A stretch of 64,000 nucleotides of DNA, from assembly GCF_024834055.1 (NCBI RefSeq), contig NZ_JANUXZ010000006.1, positions 62,001 to 126,000 on the forward strand, read 5' to 3'. The notes below the pieces were generated by a model. That model searched no databases, was not told the origin of the DNA, and saw only the letters and a list, made by a program, of their open reading frames with translations. Source of the DNA: Corynebacterium sp. ES2730-CONJ (lineage in GTDB: Bacteria > Actinomycetota > Actinomycetes > Mycobacteriales > Mycobacteriaceae). Shown piece by piece: positions 41,944 through 50,225 of the stretch (position 1 is its first letter; every line of letters begins with the position of its first letter). The translations under genes were made by a program, and so were the position numbers.

Positions 41944-43788
41944 TTACTGAGAGGATTTTCCTTGGTCGCGTTCTTTGTCGATATCGTCCTTTTCGACGTC
42001 GTCGTTCACACTGCCGGTAATCCCTAACTCGCCGTCGATCATCACATTGCCGGAAATGATGACAGTTCCATCCGCCGTTTGTTCAAACTCTGGGGTCGGC
42101 AAAATGTTACCGTCCTCATCGAATCCGGGAGCTGGTTGCTGCTCGTGCGTCGCTAGCTTCTCGGCGGTATCGGTTTTTTCCCACCGTCTCGTCACCAAGG
42201 GAGCCATCGCAGCGCGATCATCATTCATCCCTTTCAAAAGCGAGTACATCATGACGAACTGCATGAGGAAGAAGGGCAAGGCCACGATAATGACAACCTG
42301 CTGGAGAACATCGATACCAGTGCCGGGAGAAACGATGAGCAGCACTGCCGCTACCGCGCCGATCATCACGGCCCAAGCGATACGATAGGCCGTCGGCGAT
42401 TGGTTCTCTTCTCCCGTGCACATCATATCGTTGACCATCGCCGAGGAATCGATAGAAGTGATGAAGAAGATAATGACGATCATCAGGGCGAAGACCGAGA
42501 CCACGGAGCTAAGCGGATACGCTTGCAGGAAATTAAAGAGTGCTGCAGAGACGTCACCCTGCTCCACCACTGGCACAGTGAGGAAGCCTGGCTGAGCACG
42601 CTCGATCTCCAGGCCCGCACGGCCAAAGATGGCAAACCAAATGACTCCGAAGATTGTGGGCAAAATGAGCACACCGCCGATGAATTCACGGACCGTGCGT
42701 CCGCGGGAAATTCGAGCGACGAACATCCCCGTAAACGGCGACCAGCAGATCGTCCACGCCCAGTAGAAAGCGGTCCACTTGCCCTGCCAGCCAGGATTAT
42801 CACTATAAGAATCTGTCCAGAACATCAGGCGCGGCAACCAATCACCGTAGATTCCGAAGGCCTCGACCACGGAACGCAAAAGAGTAAGTGTGGGGCCGGT
42901 CAGGACAACAAAGACCATGAAGATCACGGCCATGGCAATATTGAGGTTGGAGAGAATCTTTATACCTTTATCCAGCCCACTCGCGACCGAAAAGCTGGCC
43001 ACCACGGTGATAAGAATGATGATGAGTAATTCCACCCATCCCACCAGGGGTACCCCCCAAATCTTATTGAGGCCGGCGTTGACCTGCAGCGTTCCCAGGC
43101 CAACCGAGACCGCGATGCCGAAGACCGTACCAATAATTGCTAAGGCATCGATGAATTTGCCTGGTAGTGAATAGATACGCGGGCCTAAGAGGGGGGCAAA
43201 GATTGAAGACAGACGCGGTGGCAGTTTGCGCTTGTAGATGAAGTAGCCCAAGGCCAGGCCTGGTAGCGCCATAATGACCCACATATGGATACCAAAGTGG
43301 TAGAACGTGAAAGCGAATGCCTGCTCGGCGGCCGCTGCGCTCATGGGTTCCACATTATTCATTGGAGGGTTGTAAATATGGTTAATGGGTTCCGCAACAC
43401 CCCAGAACATCAAGACAGCGCCCACGCCGCCAGCGAAGAGCATGGCGAACCAGACGGGGAGAGAATGCTCGGGGTCGTCGTCGTCGTCGCCTAAACGCAT
43501 CCGGCCGTAGCTGGAGGCGAAGATGCCGATCAGGAAGATCAGCGCTAAGGAAATACCTCCGATATACATCCAGCCTAAATTTTTCAGCAGGGCCGCTGAT
43601 GCACTGGCAAATATTGGTTGTATCCGCTCCCCAAATATCAAAGTGACGAGGACGAATGCACCGATGGTCCCAGCCGCCATGGCGAAGATTGTCGGGTCAG
43701 TGTGAAAATGAAACCGTTTACGAGCAGAAGTCGGAGTGGGATCCGACGTCGCGGAGCTCGGTGAATGTGAAGTAGCGATCGTGCACAT
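41944..43788 (-). CDS. BCCT-family compatible-solute transporter (betaine/choline/carnitine)
   Basis: A 614-residue carrier with 12 membrane segments. The FWGVAEPINHIYNPP motif, the VSVGLGTLQVNAGL stretch (GxG region of helix 5) and the WTICWSPFTGMFVARISRGRTVREFI motif (helix 8) are diagnostic for BetP/OpuD/LcoP transporters, which import glycine betaine or related osmolytes with sodium. The extended, acidic C-terminal tail of about 110 residues is where BetP senses osmotic stress. An inverted repeat TTAGAA-N9-TTCTAA (43810-43830) lies just upstream. AAGG directly abuts the start codon, so the real start may differ slightly. Confidence 0.93.
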   Translation of the reverse strand: MCTIATSHSPSSATSDPTPTSARKRFHFHTDPTIFAMAAGTIGAFVLVTLIFGERIQPIFASASAALLKNLGWMYIGGISLALIFLIGIFASSYGRMRLGDDDDDPEHSLPVWFAMLFAGGVGAVLMFWGVAEPINHIYNPPMNNVEPMSAAAAEQAFAFTFYHFGIHMWVIMALPGLALGYFIYKRKLPPRLSSIFAPLLGPRIYSLPGKFIDALAIIGTVFGIAVSVGLGTLQVNAGLNKIWGVPLVGWVELLIIILITVVASFSVASGLDKGIKILSNLNIAMAVIFMVFVVLTGPTLTLLRSVVEAFGIYGDWLPRLMFWTDSYSDNPGWQGKWTAFYWAWTICWSPFTGMFVARISRGRTVREFIGGVLILPTIFGVIWFAIFGRAGLEIERAQPGFLTVPVVEQGDVSAALFNFLQAYPLSSVVSVFALMIVIIFFITSIDSSAMVNDMMCTGEENQSPTAYRIAWAVMIGAVAAVLLIVSPGTGIDVLQQVVIIVALPFFLMQFVMMYSLLKGMNDDRAAMAPLVTRRWEKTDTAEKLATHEQQPAPGFDEDGNILPTPEFEQTADGTVIISGNVMIDGELGITGSVNDDVEKDDIDKERDQGKSSQ

Positions 43789-43809
43789 CCTTAATCAGAT
43801 ATAAGTACC

Positions 43810-43830
43810 TTAGAATCAAACAGGTTCTAA
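43810..43830. promoter_or_regulatory. inverted repeat TTAGAA-N9-TTCTAA before the BCCT gene
   Basis: The repeat is 21 bp in total and lies 22-42 bp upstream of the start codon, where an operator or overlapping promoter would sit. The regulator is unknown. Confidence 0.4.
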
Positions 43831-44498
43831 TACTATAGGTTGATGACGCACTCGTTCATATCCCGCACGTCAGCGCCGACTCCACCACGCACTGCGGAGG
43901 TTACTCTAAAAACCTTTAGACCGCCTATTACTCCCAAGATCATAGTTCTATAAAAGCAGGCTCGTATTCTACCCGGCGCAGTTGGGGCACTGCCTGTGTA
44001 TTGAATTAAGACTCACCAACAAGCCTGACAAGCTCACTATTAAGATGAGCACCTCGACGCTCGCCCCCTCAATACTTGAATCTAGAGTGTAAAAGATATC
44101 GCTCCGCATCGTAGGTTGAGGATCACTCACAAAGATCTTTTAGATGAGTTTGGAGATAGCGATGCTACGGGCATGCCCTAAGCCAAGCTGAAGTCTGTCA
44201 TAGTGGGCCAGGCAAATTTTTTGACCCTGGCCAGCCAGAAATGAGGAGCCATGATCGGGGACGGCAGGAATACGACTAACGGGTAAGGTGAGGCAAATAT
44301 TCTGCTACCTGCAGGGTAAACCCTGACCCGCAGGTCACCTCACACTTAGCATCTCCCTAATATTTCTACCCCGAATGATGAGGATCGAAAGAGAATGCGG
44401 GCAGTTACTCATCCACGCTGACGGTAGGAGCTCTAACCACCTTTGCAGAACATCTCCCATAACGGAGACTGTTCAGGCGGCACCGCTACACATCCTTG
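43831..44498. other. 670-bp intergenic region with an RNA-like hairpin
   Basis: No supported gene. A strong hairpin joins ACCTGC(A)GGGT with ACCCGCAGGT at about 44307-44335, enclosed by AGGTGA/TCACCT on the flanks (about 44285-44341). Short frames in this stretch look non-coding; it may contain eroded coding DNA. Confidence 0.4.
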
Positions 44499-45044
44499 TT
44501 AGCGAACGAGTGCGGTATAAAGGATGCGCCCATCCACGGCTCGGTGTGCCGCGACCGCGATCCTGGTGAGTCTCGGATTGAGCAGCAGCGCGCGTTCACC
44601 AGGGACACTGTTCCACTGGTGGAAAGCTTGACCACTGAGCACGCCAGGGGCGCTAGCGATTAGTTCACCACTGGTAATACCGACGCTTGGCTGGAACTGA
44701 TTATGCGCCATCCATTGACTATGCCCGCGTGCCTGTTGATACAAGACGTCATCGAAGACGAGCGGATAGAGGCCGCGGCGTGTGCGCTCTTGGTTAATGA
44801 GCGCTATGGTCACCGCTTCATCCGTGCGCTGATCATAAGGTGGCAGCGGCCGTGCTGGGCTCATGCGTGCTAGAAAATCATCCACGCTGCGTTTAATATG
44901 CACCAAAAAGTCGCCTATAAGATCAGTAGATGATCCTTGAGAGGATAGGGCGGGTAGAGGAGGCATCTGTGCGTGGGCGGGGCCAGGCGTGATCATCGAA
45001 CCAGCAAGAGTTATAGCTAATAGGGTTCGGGGAATCCTTGTCAT
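44499..45044 (-). CDS. secreted CAP-domain (SCP-like) protein
   Basis: A 181-residue exported protein. The signal peptide ends with AHA-Q near residue 25. A linker follows, and from about 70 a small CAP domain: IALINQERTRRGLYPLVFDDVLYQQARGHSQWMAHN is typical for bacterial CAP proteins. The domain is short, and the usual second His/Glu pair is not clear (the stretch after SGELIASAPG is reduced). The role of bacterial CAP proteins is poorly known. The gene is isolated between two long intergenic gaps. Confidence 0.82.
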   Translation of the reverse strand: MTRIPRTLLAITLAGSMITPGPAHAQMPPLPALSSQGSSTDLIGDFLVHIKRSVDDFLARMSPARPLPPYDQRTDEAVTIALINQERTRRGLYPLVFDDVLYQQARGHSQWMAHNQFQPSVGITSGELIASAPGVLSGQAFHQWNSVPGERALLLNPRLTRIAVAAHRAVDGRILYTALVR

Positions 45045-45202
45045 GGTGCAGCTCTCTCCTCATACTGGTTGCGGAATAGGGAATATGGGTTCTTATGATA
45101 CACGTCACTTGCTTTTTGAGGCAGTGGTCTACTCTCATGAGCTAGCACCCATGAATATCCGGGAATATCCGGTGCCTTTAAGTTGCTGGCATCTTTAAGC
45201 TT

Positions 45203-45226
45203 CCCGCGAGGAGAAAATCTCGCGGG
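45203..45226. terminator. hairpin after lepA
   Basis: CCCGCGAG (45203-45210) pairs with CTCGCGGG (45219-45226) just past the lepA stop codon. No clear T-run follows on the minus strand, so its strength is uncertain. Confidence 0.5.
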
Positions 45227-45238
45227 CTGGGGCCGTGA

Positions 45239-47086
45239 CTAATTATCGTCCGTGCTCAGTGCTGCCACGAAGGCTTCCTGTGGGACCGAAACGGAACCAA
45301 GGGATTTCATGCGCTTCTTGCCCTCTTTCTGTTTTTCAAGAAGCTTCCGCTTACGAGAAATATCGCCGCCATAGCATTTCGCTGTCACGTCCTTACGCAT
45401 TGCCCGGATATTTTCACGGGCTATAACCTTGGCGCCGATCGCGGCCTGAATGGGGATTTCAAATTGCTGGCGTGGAATCAACTCTTTCAGTTTCTTCGTC
45501 ATCTTATTGCCGTACCATAAAGCGGAATCACGGTGAACAATTGCCGAGAAGGCATCCACTGGATCGCCGTTCAGGAGAATATCAACCTTGACCAGATCGG
45601 CTTGCTGCTCCCCCGCTTCCTCGTAATTCAGCGAGGCATATCCCCTGGTGCGCGACTTTAGAGAATCAAAGAAATCGAAGATAATCTCACCCAGCGGCAT
45701 GGTATAACGCAGTTCTACGCGGTCCTCCGATAAATAGTCCATGCCTCCCATTTGTCCGCGCTTGGATTGGCAGAGTTCCATGGTGCTACCTACAAATTCG
45801 GAGGGCACGATGATGGTGGTTTTTACGATAGGCTCCCACACCTCGCGTAATTTTCCACCAGGCCAATCTGAAGGGTTGTGTACGTGAGTTGAGCTCCCAT
45901 CTTCGGCTACCACACGGTAGGACACCGAGGGGGCAGTGGAGATGAGATCAAGGCCGAATTCGCGTTCGAGGCGGTCTCTGGTGATCTCCATATGGAGCAA
46001 TCCAAGGAATCCGCAGCGGAAGCCGAAGCCCAGAGCCACAGAGGTTTCCGGCTCCCAGGACAATGAAGCGTCATTGAGCTGTAATTTCTCCAGTGCTTCA
46101 CGCAGGTCTGGGAAGTTGGCTTGCGAAATTGGGAACAGCCCTGAGTACACCATGGGTTTGGGATCAGCATAGCCTTGCAGAGCCTCTTCGGCGCCGTTTT
46201 GGGCCCAGGTAACGGTATCTCCGACCTTGGACTGGCGTACATCTTTGACGCCAGTGATCAGATATCCCACTTCACCAGGGCCTAAGCCGTCACACTTTTT
46301 GGGGGTGGGCGACACAATGCCAATTTCCAGCAACTCGTGAACGGCACTGCTCGACATCATCTTAATTTTCTGTCGAGGGGTCAGCTTCCCGTCGATCATA
46401 CGAATATAGGTAACCACGCCGCGGTAGGTGTCATAGACCGAGTCGAAAATCATGGCGCGCGCCGGCGCATCAATGCCGTGATCGGTGGTCGGTGGCGGCA
46501 CCAATTCGGCTACTTTATCGAGGAGAGCTTCAACGCCTTCACCGGTTTTACCTGACACCCGTAAAACATCATCTGGTTCGCATCCAATAATATGGGCAAT
46601 TTCTTGGGCATATTTCTCTGGATCTGCGGCTGGCAGATCGATCTTATTAAGTACGGGAATAATCTCGAGGTCATTCTCCATGGCTAGGTAGAGATTCGCC
46701 AAAGTTTGAGCTTCGATGCCTTGGGCGGCGTCAACTAGGAGGATAGCTCCTTCGCAGGCTTCGAGCGCTCGAGAAACCTCATAGGTGAAGTCAACGTGGC
46801 CCGGGGTGTCGATCATCTGCATCACGATTTCTTCACCTTTGTGCGCACCGGAACGCGGCACCCAGGGTAGCCGAACGTTTTGCGCCTTAATAGTGATGCC
46901 GCGCTCACGCTCGATATCCATATTGTCTAAGTATTGTTCGCGCATATCGCGGGCATCGACAACATTGGAGTACTGTAAAATACGATCCGCTAAGGTCGAT
47001 TTTCCATGGTCAATATGGGCGATAATACAGAAGTTACGGATCTTGGAGAGATCCGAAAAAGTCTGCTCCGCGAAATTCTTGGCCAT
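45239..47086 (-). CDS. lepA: elongation factor 4 (LepA)
   Basis: A 615-residue translational GTPase that acts on stalled or mis-translocated ribosomes. The P-loop is AHIDHGKST (about residues 22-30), followed by the [10 protein letters not shown] switch I and the DTPGHVDF motif, with NKIDLP as the G4 motif; the C-terminal domain unique to EF4 ([42 protein letters not shown]) is complete. The length is normal. AGAAAGGGA precedes the ATG. It is divergent from the PemK-like gene. Confidence 0.97.
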   Translation of the reverse strand: MAKNFAEQTFSDLSKIRNFCIIAHIDHGKSTLADRILQYSNVVDARDMREQYLDNMDIERERGITIKAQNVRLPWVPRSGAHKGEEIVMQMIDTPGHVDFTYEVSRALEACEGAILLVDAAQGIEAQTLANLYLAMENDLEIIPVLNKIDLPAADPEKYAQEIAHIIGCEPDDVLRVSGKTGEGVEALLDKVAELVPPPTTDHGIDAPARAMIFDSVYDTYRGVVTYIRMIDGKLTPRQKIKMMSSSAVHELLEIGIVSPTPKKCDGLGPGEVGYLITGVKDVRQSKVGDTVTWAQNGAEEALQGYADPKPMVYSGLFPISQANFPDLREALEKLQLNDASLSWEPETSVALGFGFRCGFLGLLHMEITRDRLEREFGLDLISTAPSVSYRVVAEDGSSTHVHNPSDWPGGKLREVWEPIVKTTIIVPSEFVGSTMELCQSKRGQMGGMDYLSEDRVELRYTMPLGEIIFDFFDSLKSRTRGYASLNYEEAGEQQADLVKVDILLNGDPVDAFSAIVHRDSALWYGNKMTKKLKELIPRQQFEIPIQAAIGAKVIARENIRAMRKDVTAKCYGGDISRKRKLLEKQKEGKKRMKSLGSVSVPQEAFVAALSTDDN

Positions 47087-47194
47087 TTAATCCCTTTCTC
47101 CAACTGCAATTCTTCTCCCGACTTTACCCCACCTCTGTATACTCTCCCGACTTAGGCCCCCTCTAGATGCTTCAGAAGGATAAACTGAAAGATT

Positions 47195-47743
47195 ATGAAG
47201 CCGGATTCCTTAGTGCGACGTATCTTGCGGGCGATCATGGTGAGGCTATTTCGAAGCGACGAAACCTCCAATCTCGATAAGGGCCTGAAGGCTCTCGCCT
47301 CTCAACTCGGGCTCACTGAGCGAATCGACGCCCACCACCTTCGCACTCCGGCGCGCGCTGATATCGCAGTCGTCGACACCGCTGAATATCCGCGCGGGCT
47401 TATTTATGCCCCCAATATGGATGGCCAAGTCGATCCTGGCGAAGTGGTTTTTTTTACCCGCCCGAGCGAACCGGATTTCGAACGAGCCCTCATCGTGGTG
47501 GGCCGCAGTGGGGATAAGCTTTTGGGCCTGATTACCTCCCCTAATCCTGCACATGCGCTCAGTTCATCATGGGCTGAAATAGGGGCAGGGCCGTGGGATG
47601 AGACGGGGCGGAATGCCTGGGCCAGGCTTGATAAATTAGTGCAGGTTCCAGAGATCGTGATTAGGCGCCAGGGGGCTGTGATCCCGCCGCGCCGGTGGGA
47701 GTCGATAGCCAATCGCTTGCGCCGTGAATTCGGGTGGAAATAA
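47195..47743 (+). CDS. PemK/MazF-family-like protein
   Basis: A 182-residue protein of the actinobacterial PemK-like family. From about residue 75 the fold is seen as VDPGEVVFFTRPSE, ALIVVGRSGDKLLGLITS, IGAGPWDETGRNAWARLDKLV and IRRQGAVIPPRRWESIANRLRREFGW. The family is related to MazF mRNA-interferase toxins, but this chromosomal lineage usually occurs without an antitoxin, and none is seen here, so a toxin role is uncertain. Residues 1-70 are less conserved. A TAAACT hexamer eight bases before ATG suggests a leaderless start; AGAAGGAT lies farther upstream. Confidence 0.75.
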   Translation: MKPDSLVRRILRAIMVRLFRSDETSNLDKGLKALASQLGLTERIDAHHLRTPARADIAVVDTAEYPRGLIYAPNMDGQVDPGEVVFFTRPSEPDFERALIVVGRSGDKLLGLITSPNPAHALSSSWAEIGAGPWDETGRNAWARLDKLVQVPEIVIRRQGAVIPPRRWESIANRLRREFGWK

Positions 47744-47760
47744 CTGCTTACGTGTTCGCT

Positions 47761-47905
47761 TTTAGTTAGCGGAGGTGGTAAGGTTTTCGTTCGTTGTCCG
47801 AAACAACACCACCATGGTGGTTAAGTTCATCTTCGAGCGGTCAGGACCTTGGGATCGCCGCGAACTTCAACTTGTAGCAGCCGTGGTGCACTAAGATATC
47901 CGAAT
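47761..47905 (+). promoter_or_regulatory. promoter and structured leader of rpsT
   Basis: After a likely promoter (TAAGGT near 47780) come a perfect palindrome ACCACCATGGTGGT (47808-47821) and a two-part stem, AAGTTC (47823-47828) with GAACTT (47862-47867) and GCGG (47837-47840) with CCGC (47858-47861). This is a plausible S20 autoregulatory leader; identity is not established. Confidence 0.45.
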
Positions 47906-47918
47906 AAGAGGTATACAC

Positions 47919-48182
47919 ATGGCAAATATTAAGTCACAGAAGAAGCGCGTTCTCACCAACGAGAAGGCTCGTCAGCGCAACCAGGCAATTCGTTCGAAGG
48001 TTCGCACCGAGATCCGTAAATTCCGCGCTCTAGTTGCCGAAGGCGATAAGGCCGGCGCCGAAAACCAATTGCGTGTTGCTTCGCGTCAACTGGACAAGGC
48101 TGTTACCAAGGGTGTCTTCCACCGCAATAATGCGGCAAACAAGAAGTCCCGTATGGCCACAGCTTTAAATAAGATGGCTTAA
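47919..48182 (+). CDS. rpsT: 30S ribosomal protein S20
   Basis: An 87-residue basic protein with the S20 pattern [21 protein letters not shown] at the start and [21 protein letters not shown] at the end. It binds 16S rRNA in the small ribosomal subunit. An AAGAGG sequence precedes the ATG, and a strong terminator follows at once. A structured upstream region suggests autoregulation. Confidence 0.98.
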   Translation: MANIKSQKKRVLTNEKARQRNQAIRSKVRTEIRKFRALVAEGDKAGAENQLRVASRQLDKAVTKGVFHRNNAANKKSRMATALNKMA

Positions 48183-48184
48183 GA

Positions 48185-48223
48185 AAATCCCGCTGATCCT
48201 CACCGATCAGCGGGATTTTTTTA
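48185..48223 (+). terminator. intrinsic terminator of rpsT
   Basis: AAAATCCCGCTGATC (48185-48199) pairs with GATCAGCGGGATTTT (48206-48220), followed by T. Its end overlaps the stop codon of the convergent lysE-type gene. Confidence 0.95.
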
Positions 48224-48874
48224 AAATAACCCTGCGATGATTAAACCAATTGAGGCAACTGCAAAAAATCCGCCGGCGATAAAATCCACGATATAGCTAA
48301 AGCGATAGAATACGTGACGCACCGGACGAGCTGAGAAGGCCATAACAAGTGTAGAAAAGCCTAGAACGGTGGTCGTTATTATGACTGCCACCACGAGGAG
48401 CGCTTGGCCGATATGTGGGTTGGGTGGCAGGAATGGTGCGATAATCGCTGCGAAATAGAGCACCACTTTGGGATTAGACAGATTTGTTGCTAGGCCCAGG
48501 CGATAGCAATATTTGAGGCTACCTAAGCGTGCCGCGTGATCAATATCGAGCTGAGTACCCTCCCGATACTGGGCGAGAGCGGATGTGAGTACATTCTTCG
48601 CCATAAAACCCAACCATAAGCCGCCGATAAGTTGAATAGCCCCCATGATCGATGGATAAGCATGAAGCAGGGTGGAGGCTCCCACAACCGTTGCGATCAC
48701 CCACACCGTGAGCCCGCTGGCGATACCGAGAGTGGCGGCGAGGGCATGCGGCCGAGATTTTGTGGCCAGTCGGATGAGGAGAAGTATATCCGGTCCGGGG
48801 CTGATCATGCCAATGAGGTTGAGCGTGATCAACCCGATAATATCAGCGCTTGTCACCGGAATCGTGAGCGTCAA
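48221..48874 (-). CDS. LysE/RhtB-family amino acid exporter
   Basis: A membrane protein of up to 217 residues with about six hydrophobic segments. The N-terminal SPGPD motif (about residues 25-29) is the hallmark of LysE/RhtB exporters, and the LATNLSNPKVVLYFAAIIAPFL segment (about 128-149) is the second conserved region. It probably exports an amino acid or analogue. The start is uncertain: TTG 48874 overlaps the ankyrin gene by 32 bases, and GTG 48856 would fit the family length slightly better. Confidence 0.88.
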   Translation of the reverse strand: MTLTIPVTSADIIGLITLNLIGMISPGPDILLLIRLATKSRPHALAATLGIASGLTVWVIATVVGASTLLHAYPSIMGAIQLIGGLWLGFMAKNVLTSALAQYREGTQLDIDHAARLGSLKYCYRLGLATNLSNPKVVLYFAAIIAPFLPPNPHIGQALLVVAVIITTTVLGFSTLVMAFSARPVRHVFYRFSYIVDFIAGGFFAVASIGLIIAGLF

Positions 48875-49274
48875 GGTGGGCTACAAGGTCACTGAGTCCA
48901 AACATTTTTGCGGTGTTATGGGCGCTGGGATGACCGATATGAGGATCAGCGCCGTGATTGATCAGAGTAGCAATGACCTCTGGATACTTCTTAAATATTG
49001 CTCCTGCCAACGGGGACTGTCCCCGGTCGTTTAATTGATTAAGGTCCGCCCCCATATTGATTAACTCCCGGACAATATCAGCATGGCCGCTATAGGCGGC
49101 TATCATGAGGAGAGTATTGCCCTCCTCATTACTAATATTGGGGTTAAGCCCCAGAGTAACGAGCGTCCTCAGCCTATCGCAGGCGGGCTCGCCTCCGGTG
49201 CGAGCGAGGTGAAAGAGCTCGTTGATAAAGGCTTGCAGTTCAGGGTCTGGAGAAGGGGTCGTCATTATCCCCAT
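48843..49274 (-). CDS. ankyrin-repeat protein
   Basis: A 143-residue (or 140 from ATG 49265) protein with three to four ankyrin repeats: EGNTLLMIAAYSGHADIVRELINMGADLN, DRGQSPLAGAIFKKYPEVIATLINHGADPH and a final degenerate one. It is cytoplasmic and should bind another protein; small ankyrin proteins like this are common in actinobacteria, often near catalase genes, which are not seen here. It overlaps the exporter gene and follows holA by about 10-20 bp, so it may be cotranscribed. Confidence 0.85.
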   Translation of the reverse strand: MGIMTTPSPDPELQAFINELFHLARTGGEPACDRLRTLVTLGLNPNISNEEGNTLLMIAAYSGHADIVRELINMGADLNQLNDRGQSPLAGAIFKKYPEVIATLINHGADPHIGHPSAHNTAKMFGLSDLVAHLDAHDSGDKR

Positions 49275-49283
49275 CTTAGGAAT

Positions 49284-50225
49284 CTAGCCAGCCAGCTGCG
49301 AAATTTGACGCACCGCCTGCTCGAGGGCGAAGGCTGGATCTCCCCCCTGACCTTTAACTTCCGCATCCAATTCGGCTGCAATGATCACTGCTTGGCTGAT
49401 ATTGTCTCCCCGCCATCGCCGCGCTAGTTGCGCAGTCTTTTCCAGGACATAGGGGTGCATCCCTAGTTGACCGGCTAAGGAAGGGTGCGGTTGGGAGGAG
49501 TATAGGCGCGCAATTCCCGATACTTTCATGCTCAAAGCGGTGGCAAGTGCAGCTGGTTCCACCCCCAGCTGTAAGGCTCGTCGCATACTAGCCAGGGCCT
49601 TGAAGGTATCTCCCTGGCAAGCGAGATCGGCAACATCGAAACCGCTAACCTCAGCAACACCCTCATAGTACTGACGTACCTTTCCAGCCGTAACCTCGCC
49701 ATCAGTATCTGCCACTAGCTGATCTACGGCACTGGAGAGAGCACGTAGATCTGAACCCACGCCTTCAAGGAGAACCTGGAGCACATCGGGGGTGACCTGG
49801 ACCCCGAGGCGTCGAAATTCCTGGTTTAACCATTGGGTCCGCTGGTGCTGCTTGGGCGCTTCTATCTCATGGACCTCGGCAAGCTTTTTCAGGGGCGTCA
49901 CCAGTGCTTTTTGCCGACCTCCACCCGAATGGCTAATGATGACATAAATACCGGGTCCGGGATCTCGCGCAAGCTCGACGATGAGTTGAGCGGGTTCCTT
50001 ACCTGCCTCATCCATTCGGTCGATCACGACGATGCGATCCTCGCCAAATAGTGATGGACTTAGTAAGTCTAAGAGCTCCGCCTTGGTGATATCCCCGGCG
50101 CGGATTTGGGTGATATCAATAGTCGTGCCCGTAGGAGCGTGCGACTTGATAGCGGCACTGATCTCTTTGATGGTGCGCTCGATGAGAAAGTCTTCGTCGC
50201 CAAGAATGAGGTGGACAGGTTTCAT
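49284..50225 (-). CDS. holA: DNA polymerase III delta subunit
   Basis: A 313-residue clamp-loader wrench subunit. The N-terminus VHLILGDEDFLIERTI, the central GSDLRALSSAVDQLV and the VSGFDVADLACQGDTFKALASMRRALQLGVEP block are characteristic of HolA. It overlaps the comEC stop codon by four bases, the standard actinobacterial comEA-comEC-holA order. The length is slightly short but complete. Confidence 0.94.
   Translation of the reverse strand: MKPVHLILGDEDFLIERTIKEISAAIKSHAPTGTTIDITQIRAGDITKAELLDLLSPSLFGEDRIVVIDRMDEAGKEPAQLIVELARDPGPGIYVIISHSGGGRQKALVTPLKKLAEVHEIEAPKQHQRTQWLNQEFRRLGVQVTPDVLQVLLEGVGSDLRALSSAVDQLVADTDGEVTAGKVRQYYEGVAEVSGFDVADLACQGDTFKALASMRRALQLGVEPAALATALSMKVSGIARLYSSQPHPSLAGQLGMHPYVLEKTAQLARRWRGDNISQAVIIAAELDAEVKGQGGDPAFALEQAVRQISQLAG

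Noticed and set aside
44375-44569. 64-residue + strand frame near the CAP gene
   Set aside because: It overlaps the CAP gene antisense and has no ribosome binding site or recognisable product.
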